Shown here: positions 34,027-42,874 of the stretch, in pieces
Position numbering within the stretch: the stretch's first letter is position 1
Layout of the letters: every line of letters begins with the position of its first letter
Source of the DNA: Bacteriovoracaceae bacterium UBA4097
Lineage (GTDB): Bacteria > Bdellovibrionota > Bacteriovoracia > Bacteriovoracales > Bacteriovoracaceae
DNA length: 64,000 bases
NCBI GenBank assembly: GCA_002381765.1
Contig: DFXX01000085.1
Span: forward strand, 88,210-152,209
Reading direction: 5' to 3'
Position numbers and translations under genes: made by a program
Notes under the pieces: generated by a model
What the model saw: the letters and a program-made list of their open reading frames with translations, nothing else
Databases searched by the model: none
Told to the model about the DNA's origin: nothing

Positions 34027-34972
34027 AACTCGACTCCACTCTTCCCAAAATCATGGTCTTTTCCTGGGAAAGGGCCTTCATGACTTCTCCTGGATTAGCG
34101 CAAGCAATAACCAGACCAATGCCCATATTAAAAGTCTCATAAAGAGACTCATTCCCTAGCTTTGAGCGAGCGATGATTTCATTCATGGCCTCGCTGCGAA
34201 AGGAATCATCTGGAAGAGCAGAGATCTTGTAACCCAGCTCTTCATTCATGCGAGGAATATTTTGAAATCCCCCTCCCGTGATATGAGCAAATCCGTGAAT
34301 ATTATCATTTTGATTTTTAAGCAGCTCCTGGCACTGATTTACATAGAGTTTGGTAGGAGTTAGAAGTGCCTTTTTTAATTCTCTCTCATCATCATTCACT
34401 AACTTTCTGACCAGAGAGTAACCATTGGAGTGAAAGCCACTGGAAGCGATTCCCACCAGATAGTCACCAGGCAGAACTCTCTCAGCTCGAAGAAGCTTAT
34501 TTTTAAAAACTTCTCCCACGCAAAAGCCGGCCAAATCATAAACTCCAGTTTCATACACTCCTGGCATTTCAGCGGTCTCACCCCCTATTAGTGCACATTT
34601 GACTTCTTTGCAAGCTCGAGCAATGCCTTCTACTATCCGGGAATGAACTTCAATGTCTAATTTTCCACAAGCGAGATAATCCAGAAAAAAGAGAGGCTTC
34701 GCACCTGTGCAGATAACATCATTTACACACATCGCGACCAGGTCCTGACCGATAGTATGATGAATACCTAATTCCTGGGCCATCACAACCTTAGTCCCTA
34801 CACCGTCAGTTCCAGCAGCAAGATAGCGCTCTTCATCCATTTCATAGAGAGCAGCAAAGCCTCCCACACCACTAACTACTCTATCGGTATAGGTGTCTCC
34901 AATAAAGCGCTTAATCTTCTCAACAAAGAGATCACCTTTTTCAACATCAACACCTGCAGCTTTATAATCCAT
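33998..34972 (-). CDS. purM: Phosphoribosylformylglycinamidine cyclo-ligase (AIR synthetase)
   Basis: A 324-residue enzyme that converts FGAM to AIR with ATP. It shows the family start YKAAGVDVEKGD, GTDGVGTKVVMAQ near 54, CVNDVICTGAKPLFFLDYLA near 83, ALIGGETAEMPG near 128 and GIASSGFHSNGYSL near 174. AAGGA precedes the ATG by five bases. It is the last gene of the purF-to-purM operon, eight bases after purH, and its end overlaps the convergent purB. Confidence 0.97.
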   Translation of the reverse strand: MDYKAAGVDVEKGDLFVEKIKRFIGDTYTDRVVSGVGGFAALYEMDEERYLAAGTDGVGTKVVMAQELGIHHTIGQDLVAMCVNDVICTGAKPLFFLDYLACGKLDIEVHSRIVEGIARACKEVKCALIGGETAEMPGVYETGVYDLAGFCVGEVFKNKLLRAERVLPGDYLVGIASSGFHSNGYSLVRKLVNDDERELKKALLTPTKLYVNQCQELLKNQNDNIHGFAHITGGGFQNIPRMNEELGYKISALPDDSFRSEAMNEIIARSKLGNESLYETFNMGIGLVIACANPGEVMKALSQEKTMILGRVESSFKGLAFESF

Positions 34973-34980
34973 GTGTTTCC

Positions 34981-36552
34981 TTAGTGCCTAAAATGGCGCT
35001 CGCCAGTTATGATCATGGCCATATTAAACTCATCGCAAGCAGCTATGACCTCGGGATCTTTGATAGATCCACCAGGTTGAACCACATACTTTATTCCCCA
35101 TTTATTGGCCTCTTCAATAGAATCTCTGAAAGGAAAGAAAGCATCAGAAAAAAGAATAGCATCATTAATCGCAATTTTCTTTTCCTTTAAGCGGGGTCCT
35201 GCAAGTAAGGTCAGGCATTCCAAACGATTGGGTTGCCCCACTCCAGAGGCGAGAATAGTGAAAGCATCGTCTCGATAATCGGCCAGGAGTAGGCAATTGG
35301 ATTTTAAATATTTGGTTAAGATCGAGCCAAATTTAACAACTTCGGTTTTATCCTGAGTAAAGGTATTCTTAGTGGCATTTCTAAATTCAAGTTTGAGTAA
35401 TTCATCCTCTTCCTGCCAGAGAAGACCGCCATTTATTGAGCGAAGGGTCCATTCATGTGAATCAGGCTGTTTTAAATTCACTTTTACTAAGCGAACATTT
35501 TTTTTCTTAGAGAATAATTCCAATGCTTCATCAGAGTAGTCTGGTGCAATGACTACTTCAATAAAATATTCAGACAACCAGGCCGCAGCTTCCTTACTCA
35601 CTCTATGTGAAAAAGAAATGATACCGCCGAAAGCACTGGTAGAATCTGCTTCCCAGGCCTTGCTTAAGCTCTTTAATTGATTGCTGGAGCTTGCCGCCCC
35701 ACAAGGAATCCCGTGTTTTACGATAACGCAATGATTGAGTTGAGGGAAATGATGAGTAAGTTCAGAAACACATTTAAAGGCCTGATCAGCATCGAGATAA
35801 TTATTATAAGAGATCTCCTTACCTTGCAGTATGGGAGCATTGGCCAAGGAACTCAAGCTTGATTGGTTGTTTAAGACAAAGAGCTTGGCCTTTTGATGGG
35901 GATTTTCCCCATAGCGAAGAGCTTTCGTTTCATGGGAAAAGGCTTCCGGAAATTCAGCAGAAAATTCAGAAGATAGTTTAAGAGCTATGGCCAGATCATA
36001 CTGAGCAGTCAATGAGAAGGCCTTAAGAGCTAGCTCAGATCTCTCCTTATGTGTCGTCCCACCTGACTTTAAGCTTTCAATGAGAGATGAGTAATCAGAA
36101 GGATTGGTAAGAACCGTCACCCATTGCATATTTTTGGCCGCACCTCTGATCATATTAGGTCCACCAATATCAATATTTTCGATGAGATCTTCTCGGGAAA
36201 TGTTTTTTTTCTGAGCAACTTCTTTAAAGGGATAGAGGTTGCAGATAACGAGATCAATAGGCCTTATTCCAAGCTTCTTTGCTTCTGCCTGATCAACCTC
36301 ATGGTCTCTTCTAAAAAGAAGAGCTGAACTCACTTGAAAAGAAATACTCTTCATGCGTCCACCAAAAGCTTCCGGGTTACCTGTGACTGACTGAATGGAG
36401 GTCACCTCTATCCCCAGATTTTTTAAATACTCGGCAGTGCCACCGGTAGATATAATTTCAACTCCACACTCTTTAAGGGTCAGTGCCAGTTGATCAAGAT
36501 TAGTCTTATCTGAGACGCTTATAAGAGCGCGTTTAGGCATAAATCTTTGCAT
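34981..36552 (-). CDS. purH: Bifunctional AICAR transformylase/IMP cyclohydrolase
   Basis: A 523-residue enzyme that catalyses the last two steps to IMP. The N-terminal cyclohydrolase domain has RALISVSDKTNL and ISTGGTAEYL. The C-terminal transformylase domain has LRYGENPHQKAKLF near 213 and CVIVKHGIPCGAA near 270, with the catalytic Lys-His pair. It ends DEFNMAMIITGERHFRH, the usual terminal motif. AAGGAG stands five bases before ATG 36552. It uses 10-formyl-THF, which FolD in the divergent operon can supply. Confidence 0.97.
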   Translation of the reverse strand: MQRFMPKRALISVSDKTNLDQLALTLKECGVEIISTGGTAEYLKNLGIEVTSIQSVTGNPEAFGGRMKSISFQVSSALLFRRDHEVDQAEAKKLGIRPIDLVICNLYPFKEVAQKKNISREDLIENIDIGGPNMIRGAAKNMQWVTVLTNPSDYSSLIESLKSGGTTHKERSELALKAFSLTAQYDLAIALKLSSEFSAEFPEAFSHETKALRYGENPHQKAKLFVLNNQSSLSSLANAPILQGKEISYNNYLDADQAFKCVSELTHHFPQLNHCVIVKHGIPCGAASSSNQLKSLSKAWEADSTSAFGGIISFSHRVSKEAAAWLSEYFIEVVIAPDYSDEALELFSKKKNVRLVKVNLKQPDSHEWTLRSINGGLLWQEEDELLKLEFRNATKNTFTQDKTEVVKFGSILTKYLKSNCLLLADYRDDAFTILASGVGQPNRLECLTLLAGPRLKEKKIAINDAILFSDAFFPFRDSIEEANKWGIKYVVQPGGSIKDPEVIAACDEFNMAMIITGERHFRH

Positions 36553-36561
36553 GATGACTCC

Positions 36562-37278
36562 TTAATCTTTAAGACCATTGCTAAATAAGGTATGAATTTT
36601 TTCAACATTCTGGGCCACTTCTTTTTTGAAAGGATAAAGAAATTTCTGAGTGGCCACTTCTGGATGAGGCATAAGCCCAAAGACCGAACCATCGGAATTT
36701 AATACTCCTGCACTTTGCTGATAAGAGCCATTGATATCATTTTCATAATTAAGTGGAACAAAGGGCAGGCTTAACTCTCGTTTTTTAATTATTCTTCCTT
36801 CTCCATGGCGAACAGGAAGATACAAGGCCCCTGATAAGTTTTTAAACCAAGCAGAACGAAACTGAGCTTCTGGTGAAATTTCAAGTTTTACCCATTTATC
36901 CTGAAACTTCCCATGGGAATTTTCAGCAAGTGTGAAACTTCGCTCTCCACTCCCCCAATCAAAGACTCCTAGCTGAGCTAAGACTTGTAGGCCATTACAA
37001 ATTCCAATGATCCTTCCCCCCTGAGCTAGGAACTCCTTGAGTTCCGCAATGAGAAGATCTTTAAGCTTTTCAGCAAGAATTTTTCCCGAGCGGATTTCAT
37101 CCCCAAAACTAAATCCCCCTGGTAGGGCCAGGAGACCATACTTCATAAGAAGACGGGGATTATGAAGAAGTTCATTTACATGAATTTTTTCAACCTGCGC
37201 CCCTTGCTCACTAAAGGCCCGAGCAAGTTCGTTCTCGCTATTGATACCATCTCCCATAAGGACCAAAACTTTTCTCAT
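36562..37278 (-). CDS. purQ: FGAM synthase glutaminase subunit
   Basis: A 238-residue class I glutamine amidotransferase that supplies ammonia to PurL. The nucleophile Cys lies in IGICNGLQVL near 97, and the C-terminal FGLMPHPE carries the catalytic His and Glu. GGFSFGDEIRSG near 56 is typical of PurQ. ATG 37278 overlaps the purL stop as ATGA and has GGAG six bases upstream, so it is preferred over the longer start. Here the glutaminase is separate from PurL, unlike the fused 1300-residue enzyme of most Proteobacteria. Confidence 0.95.
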   Translation of the reverse strand: MRKVLVLMGDGINSENELARAFSEQGAQVEKIHVNELLHNPRLLMKYGLLALPGGFSFGDEIRSGKILAEKLKDLLIAELKEFLAQGGRIIGICNGLQVLAQLGVFDWGSGERSFTLAENSHGKFQDKWVKLEISPEAQFRSAWFKNLSGALYLPVRHGEGRIIKKRELSLPFVPLNYENDINGSYQQSAGVLNSDGSVFGLMPHPEVATQKFLYPFKKEVAQNVEKIHTLFSNGLKD

Positions 37279-40091
37279 AAACTTCTCCAAGCTGCTTCAA
37301 GCTGATTCATATCCAGAGTTTCCTTGCCTAAGCTGATAACACCACTCTCATTTACTCTACCCAATAGTTCGAGTTCATTAGGGGAGAAATTCTTTTCAAA
37401 AGCGGCCTTGTTCTCAGGAGAAACACTTACAACGAAGTGGCCTGGAAGTTCAGAATAAAGATAAGCATCTCTTTTATAATCGGGATTCACCGCTAAATCG
37501 ATTCCGCCCTTATTCATAAGTAAAGTTTCGAATAGGGCCACCAGAAATCCCCCTTCGGAAATATCATGAAGTGAAGATATCGTTCCTGAAACATGAGCTT
37601 TGAATATTTTCTGATAAAGTCTGCGGATACTTTTCCAATCAAAGACTCTTTGATTATTTCGGCTCTGCTCCTTAATATTATGCAGAAAATGTCCAAAGTA
37701 GGATTGATAATCAAATGCACCTAAACGATACAGATAATGTCCGGCCTCAGCATGAGAGCGAGGGGTATTTCTGACATCAGGAATATGCCCTAGTGCCGTC
37801 ACGAGGAGTGTGGGAAGAACACTGATTTTGATCTTTTCACCATGGTAGTCATTCTTCATACTGTCCTTACCACTAACCAGTGGCATTTCATATGTTTCTA
37901 CCATCTCTTTTAAACCCATGCAGGTTCGCACGAGCTGAGCGAGTTTATATTCAGCATCCGGATTTTTGGAACTGGGAGTGGGGTCGGGCCAGCAGAAATT
38001 ATCAACGAGTGCGATCTTCTCTGGGTCGACACCATGGCAAAGAAGATTTCTCACGGCTTCATCCACTGCAAGCTTTGCCATAAGATAAGTATCATCTATC
38101 GAGAAATGAGGACACAAACCACTGGCCACAGCAAAACCATCGTATCCATCCATGCCATAAGCTCCATACCAAAGAACACCGGCATCATTAGGAGCAGTTA
38201 AGTCCAATCCTTCAAAAGGCTTAACCACAGTAGCACCTTGGACCTCATGGTCGTATTGCCGGATCCATTTTTCCTTGGAAGCAATGCTTGGATGAGAAAG
38301 TAGTTTAGCGAGAACTTCTGAAGTGTTTTTCGTCTCAGGAATTAACTTTTTGGTAGACTTCCAGCTCCTGTACTCTCGAGGAACGTATCTTGCCTTAAGC
38401 TCCAGTTTAGGTAAACCATCATGCAGGAACTCTAAATTCAAAGAGCAAACTATTTCACCCTTATACTTACAGACAAAAAGTCCATCATCAGTAAAAGTCC
38501 CTATATTGGTCACTGGTACTTGATAAATTTTTGAGAGCTCCACAAGCTGCTCCCAATTTTCTTGTGGAACAGAAAGAGTCATGCGCTCCTGACTCTCCGA
38601 AACCAGAATTTGCCAGGGCATGAGTCCTGGATATTTTAAAGGAACCATATCCAGGTGAAGAAGAGCGCCTCCTGTAGCAGCGGCCATTTCTCCTACAGAA
38701 GAGGAGAGACCACCGGCACCGTTATCGGTCAATGAGTTATAAAGTAGCTTATCTCGGGCGACGAGAAGAAAGTCCTGCATGCGTTTTTGTGAGAAGGGAT
38801 CCCCTATTTGAACCATTCCCAAGGTCGTGTTCTTATCCATCACAAGAGAACTTGCCGTGGCCCCGTGAATCCCATCAATGCCAACGGCCCCACCAACCAT
38901 CACCACTAAATCCCCTGGTCTCTGGCCTTTATGACATGCATCTCTGCCCTGAATCTCCTGAGGCATCACCCCAACAGTTCCGCAGTAGACTAGCGGTTTT
39001 CCAGAGTAAGACTCATCAAAATAAATGGCCCCATTTACAGTGGGGATACCACTTTTATTTCCACCATCCTTAACTCCCTTATGAATACCACTTAAAATTT
39101 CTCTCGGGTGAAGGAGGTTTTGAGGTAATTCATCTTCATCCGGCATACCGACGCAAAAGACATTGGTATTGGCCACGGACTTAGCACCCAGGCCAGTGCC
39201 CATAATATCTCGATTCACCCCAAGAATACCGGTAAGGGCGCCACCATAGGGATCAAGTGCCGAAGGTGAATTATGAGTTTCGACCTTAATACACAGGTCA
39301 ATCCCATCACGAAAACGTACGACTCCTGCATTATCGTCAAATACTGAAACCGCCCATTTCTTATTTAAATCATAGGTGGGTTTTTTAATAAATTCTTTAA
39401 AGAGACTTGTGATTTCAAGACTCTGCTCATTATCTTGATAATCGATTTTGGCATTGAAGATTTTATGTTTGCAGTGCTCACTCCAGGTCTGGGCCAGCAT
39501 CTCCATCTCAACATCAGAAGGGTGCCTGTTTAACTCTTTATAAAAACTCTGAATGACCTTCATTTCTTCCAGGGATAGGGCCCAGCAGTTTGCGTGGGAT
39601 AACTCCAGAAGTTTATCATCACTAAGAGTTGAAAGTTCATAATGCTGAGTGATCACTTCCTGGCCTAAAGAGAGGCCAAAATCCATTTCGTTTAATATAG
39701 GTAATTCATAAGAATGATGAAGTGTTATCTTTCTATGAATAAATGAATTGAAATCCAAACGTTCCTTATTCTTTAAATATCCCGAGTGAACCTCGAACTG
39801 AAATCCTTGAAAGGCTTCCTTTCTAAGAAGAAGTTCCTTAAAGCTTTTGGCAGCATTATCGGTCACACCGGGTCTATAACATACGACGTCTAAAGGTAAT
39901 CCTCTGGACTCCATATGCGATTGAAAATCACTTTTCACTCCAATATAAAGCGTTTGATCGATGGAATCTATGACACAGCTTTGAAGGGCCTTAATCTGAG
40001 CTGGGGATAACTCCGGGCCTTCATGAACTAACCAAAAGAGTTGATGCAAGCTTTGGTTATTTGTTGATAGGGTTAACATTGTCTGGGCCAT
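37275..40091 (-). CDS. purL: FGAM synthase large subunit (PurL without glutaminase domain)
   Basis: A 938-residue enzyme that converts FGAR to FGAM. The N-terminal 190 residues occupy the place of a PurS-like region, followed by EMLAQTWSEHCKHKIFNAK, VETHNSPSALDPYGGALTG, SLTDNGAGGLSSSVGEMA and VSGKDSMKNDYHG. The chain stops where the glutaminase domain would begin in the one-chain form, and purQ follows with an ATGA overlap. This size lies between small PurL (about 740) and one-chain PurL (about 1300). ATG 40091 is chosen because GGAG precedes it and it clears the purN stop. Confidence 0.95.
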   Translation of the reverse strand: MAQTMLTLSTNNQSLHQLFWLVHEGPELSPAQIKALQSCVIDSIDQTLYIGVKSDFQSHMESRGLPLDVVCYRPGVTDNAAKSFKELLLRKEAFQGFQFEVHSGYLKNKERLDFNSFIHRKITLHHSYELPILNEMDFGLSLGQEVITQHYELSTLSDDKLLELSHANCWALSLEEMKVIQSFYKELNRHPSDVEMEMLAQTWSEHCKHKIFNAKIDYQDNEQSLEITSLFKEFIKKPTYDLNKKWAVSVFDDNAGVVRFRDGIDLCIKVETHNSPSALDPYGGALTGILGVNRDIMGTGLGAKSVANTNVFCVGMPDEDELPQNLLHPREILSGIHKGVKDGGNKSGIPTVNGAIYFDESYSGKPLVYCGTVGVMPQEIQGRDACHKGQRPGDLVVMVGGAVGIDGIHGATASSLVMDKNTTLGMVQIGDPFSQKRMQDFLLVARDKLLYNSLTDNGAGGLSSSVGEMAAATGGALLHLDMVPLKYPGLMPWQILVSESQERMTLSVPQENWEQLVELSKIYQVPVTNIGTFTDDGLFVCKYKGEIVCSLNLEFLHDGLPKLELKARYVPREYRSWKSTKKLIPETKNTSEVLAKLLSHPSIASKEKWIRQYDHEVQGATVVKPFEGLDLTAPNDAGVLWYGAYGMDGYDGFAVASGLCPHFSIDDTYLMAKLAVDEAVRNLLCHGVDPEKIALVDNFCWPDPTPSSKNPDAEYKLAQLVRTCMGLKEMVETYEMPLVSGKDSMKNDYHGEKIKISVLPTLLVTALGHIPDVRNTPRSHAEAGHYLYRLGAFDYQSYFGHFLHNIKEQSRNNQRVFDWKSIRRLYQKIFKAHVSGTISSLHDISEGGFLVALFETLLMNKGGIDLAVNPDYKRDAYLYSELPGHFVVSVSPENKAAFEKNFSPNELELLGRVNESGVISLGKETLDMNQLEAAWRSL

Positions 40092-40095
40092 AATA

Positions 40096-40695
40096 TTACT
40101 CTCCACGCAGAAGATCTGCTGATTCATTCAATAGTTTAAGTATCTCTGGATAAAGCTCCCACTCGACTTCCTTACCCCTTTGAACAAAATCAGAAAGAGT
40201 ATCACCTTCCAGGATAGGAAAGCTTTTCTGCTTCAAGATTGGTCCAGTATCCAAACCATGATCGACTAAATGTAGAGTAATTCCTGAATGATTTTTGTCT
40301 GCAAAAGCTCGCTCAAAGGCATTAAGACCCGGGTACATGGGTAGAAGTGAGGGATGGATATTGATAATGCGATTACTGTATTCATCTAGTAGAACCGAAC
40401 CTACCAGTCTCATGTAACCTGCCAGAAGAATCCATTCAACTTTATACTCTTTGAGAATTTTTAAAATTTCGTTCTCCAATTGAATCTTTCTCTCTGGAAG
40501 GGGCAGTTGTTTATCGGGCAGGATTCTATAGACGGGAAGCTCAGGATACCTTTCTTGACAAATCTTCGGTAGGGGTGAAGTCAGGGTATCAACGATCAAG
40601 CAGCTGATTGTGATATTTGAATAGTGAAGAGAATTTTCAATTAAATTGAGTGCATTACTGCCTGCTCCAGAGGCGAAGATGGCAATTCTTTTCAT
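40096..40695 (-). CDS. purN: Phosphoribosylglycinamide formyltransferase
   Basis: A 199-residue folate-dependent enzyme that formylates GAR. It has the start IAIFASGAGSNALNL, the catalytic IINIHPSLLP near 112 with Asn and His, and SGITLHLVDHGLDTGPIL near 137 with the catalytic Asp. It overlaps purD by four bases and purL begins five bases downstream. The organism therefore uses 10-formyl-THF for this step rather than the formate-using PurT, at least from this locus. Confidence 0.96.
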   Translation of the reverse strand: MKRIAIFASGAGSNALNLIENSLHYSNITISCLIVDTLTSPLPKICQERYPELPVYRILPDKQLPLPERKIQLENEILKILKEYKVEWILLAGYMRLVGSVLLDEYSNRIINIHPSLLPMYPGLNAFERAFADKNHSGITLHLVDHGLDTGPILKQKSFPILEGDTLSDFVQRGKEVEWELYPEILKLLNESADLLRGE

Positions 40696-41963
40696 GCTTT
40701 TCCCCCAATATCCGAGCGAAACTGTTCTCCCTCAAAATGGCATTTTGAAAGTCCGCTATAGGCCAGCTCTTTTGCTTCAAGCAGAGTTTCTGCTACGGCA
40801 GTTATTCCTAAGACTCTGCCTCCATTCGTGACTAAATCACCATCTTGTTTACTTACACCGGCAAAGAAGCAGTGAACATTTTCCAGTTTATTAGTATCGA
40901 GATGAATCTTTTGGTTCTTTTCGATGAAAGTTCCAAATGTCCCTGGATAACCACGAGCGGCCTTAACCACATGGATGGCCACTTGCTTTTTTAGAAAAAT
41001 ATTCTGACTTGAGTTATCAAAAGAGGAAATATCAAAGAGCAATTGAGTCAAATCTCCTTGAATCAAGGGTAGGATAACTTGAGTTTCAGGATCTCCAAAG
41101 CGGGCATTATACTCAAGGAGATTGACTTCATTATCGTTAACCATCAGTCCCAAAAAAAGAACTCCCTTAAAAGGGTGACCCAGCTCTTTCATTTTATTTA
41201 AAGTAGGCCTTAAGATTGTATCTGAACTCCTTTGGATGAAATCATCATTAACCCAATCAACGGGAGAATAGGCCCCCATTCCGCCTGTATTTGGTCCTTC
41301 ATCATTATCTAATAATCGCTTATGGTCCTGAGCAGCTCCTAAGAAAACAAAGTTCTCTCCGTTACAGGCATAAAAAAGAGAGACTTCTTTTCCATTTAAA
41401 CCTTCTTCAACCATTATTCCTTCTTCCAGACCAGGCAGAGGAGACCTTTTGATGTCTTCAAGAATGCTCATGGCTTCTGTAGTATCCTTACAAACAAACA
41501 CCCCTTTACCTAAGGATGGCCCTGAGATCTTGATAACTGGTCTAGAAAAAGATGAGAGAATATTTTCACAACAAGAAAATTGATTTTTAAACTCATGGGT
41601 AAGATCTTTATAAGAAGCGGTGGGAACCCCACTCATGATCATTATTTCTTTTGCAAAGATTTTTGATTTCTCTAGACTTGCGGCCTTAGTACTTGGCCCA
41701 AAGCAAGCAATCTTCCATTCCTCACACCAGTCACTGACTCCTTCATAAAGATACTTTTCAGCACCAGGGATGATGAGTTTAATATTATAGGTTCCTATGA
41801 TTTCTTCTAAGTTTTGTTTGTTAAAGCTTGCCTGCAGTAATTGGATCCCTTCCATTCCAGGATTTCCAGGCCACGCAAAGATTTGTGAGCAGGATGGGTC
41901 TTGCTTCATTCTCCAGCACAGAGCATGTTCTCTTCCGCCTGAACCCAAAACCAGCACATTCAT
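40692..41963 (-). CDS. purD: Phosphoribosylamine-glycine ligase (GAR synthetase)
   Basis: A 423-residue ATP-grasp enzyme that joins phosphoribosylamine to glycine. It begins MNVLVLGSGGREHALCW, which is typical of PurD. ATP-grasp features include PVIKISGPSLGKGVFVCKD near 142, MGAYSPVDW near 228 and LEYNARFGDPETQ near 283. Length is normal. It overlaps purC upstream and purN downstream by four bases each, so translation is coupled along the operon. Confidence 0.97.
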   Translation of the reverse strand: MNVLVLGSGGREHALCWRMKQDPSCSQIFAWPGNPGMEGIQLLQASFNKQNLEEIIGTYNIKLIIPGAEKYLYEGVSDWCEEWKIACFGPSTKAASLEKSKIFAKEIMIMSGVPTASYKDLTHEFKNQFSCCENILSSFSRPVIKISGPSLGKGVFVCKDTTEAMSILEDIKRSPLPGLEEGIMVEEGLNGKEVSLFYACNGENFVFLGAAQDHKRLLDNDEGPNTGGMGAYSPVDWVNDDFIQRSSDTILRPTLNKMKELGHPFKGVLFLGLMVNDNEVNLLEYNARFGDPETQVILPLIQGDLTQLLFDISSFDNSSQNIFLKKQVAIHVVKAARGYPGTFGTFIEKNQKIHLDTNKLENVHCFFAGVSKQDGDLVTNGGRVLGITAVAETLLEAKELAYSGLSKCHFEGEQFRSDIGGKA

Positions 41964-42874
41964 AGAGATCCCTTCAGTTCAATCATGATCTGCTCAAGCT
42001 TAGCTTCTGAACCAGGGAGATTCTCAATCAGATCGGGAAGAAGTCTATACATCTCCTCAACGTCCTGCTTTAACTTTGCTGGAAGAGGATCGGGTGAAGG
42101 AAGATGTTTCTTGAAATTCTCTCCATGCTCTGCTTTGGCCTGATCTAATTTTTCATACCAGGAGGAGCGGCGATAAAACTGCCTGAGGATTTCCTTAGAG
42201 AGTTGAATATTATTCTTAGTAAGTCGAAGCTCATCTGGTCCAATAGAGTCAACCAGTACTATTTGTCGGTTTTCACCTATAAATTCACCTAAAGCAAACT
42301 CAACTTTCCCATCCCAAAGAATAACATTATGTACTTTAAAGAGTGCTTCAAGCTCGCGAGATATAAGAGTGGTCATTCTTATGAGTTCACTCCACTCAGT
42401 ATCATTCATTCCTGTCAAAGCACGAGCTTCTTCATGAGTCAAAGGGCGATCAAAGCGTTCCAGCTTAGTAGTAAATTCAATCATTGGCCCAGCAAAGCGC
42501 TCTCCTTCCTTGAAGTGAGATCCTCTCTTTAAAAGGGAAGAACCAGAGGCCACACCCAGTCGAAAGATCACTTCTAACGGAATAAAAAGATTTTCTTCTC
42601 TGGGTAGAACCTTGGAATCTCTTAAGACTTTAAAAGGCTTAATGGCCATTTCATGGCCCTGTGTAGGAAGATTCAGCAAATGAGTAGGGATATCTTTAGT
42701 CGCTAAATACCCATAAAGGTATTTGGTAAATCTGGCCAAAGAGAGACCCTTATCATTAAGTTCATCCGGCATTTCCCCCCAGTCAAATACCGAGTAGCGA
42801 TTTGAAAAATGAAAAAGATAATGTTCTCCCGCTTGATAGACATCCTTTGTGGAGCCCTTATGAATGAGTTTCAT
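41960..42874 (-). CDS. purC: SAICAR synthase
   Basis: A 304-residue enzyme that ligates aspartate to CAIR. Features are the start HKGSTKDVYQAGEHYLFHFS, RYSVFDWGEMPD near 26, then IMIEFTTKLE and a late LVDSIGPDELRL near 222, which is the SAICAR-synthase signature region. It is longer than the bacterial norm of about 240 and nearer the length of yeast-type enzymes. It overlaps purF and purD by four bases on each side. Confidence 0.93.
   Translation of the reverse strand: MKLIHKGSTKDVYQAGEHYLFHFSNRYSVFDWGEMPDELNDKGLSLARFTKYLYGYLATKDIPTHLLNLPTQGHEMAIKPFKVLRDSKVLPREENLFIPLEVIFRLGVASGSSLLKRGSHFKEGERFAGPMIEFTTKLERFDRPLTHEEARALTGMNDTEWSELIRMTTLISRELEALFKVHNVILWDGKVEFALGEFIGENRQIVLVDSIGPDELRLTKNNIQLSKEILRQFYRRSSWYEKLDQAKAEHGENFKKHLPSPDPLPAKLKQDVEEMYRLLPDLIENLPGSEAKLEQIMIELKGSL

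Noticed and set aside
38732..39073. 113-codon open frame on the plus strand inside purL
   Set aside because: It is antisense to a highly conserved enzyme core, has no start signal, and its translation is Pro/His-rich as expected for a shadow frame.
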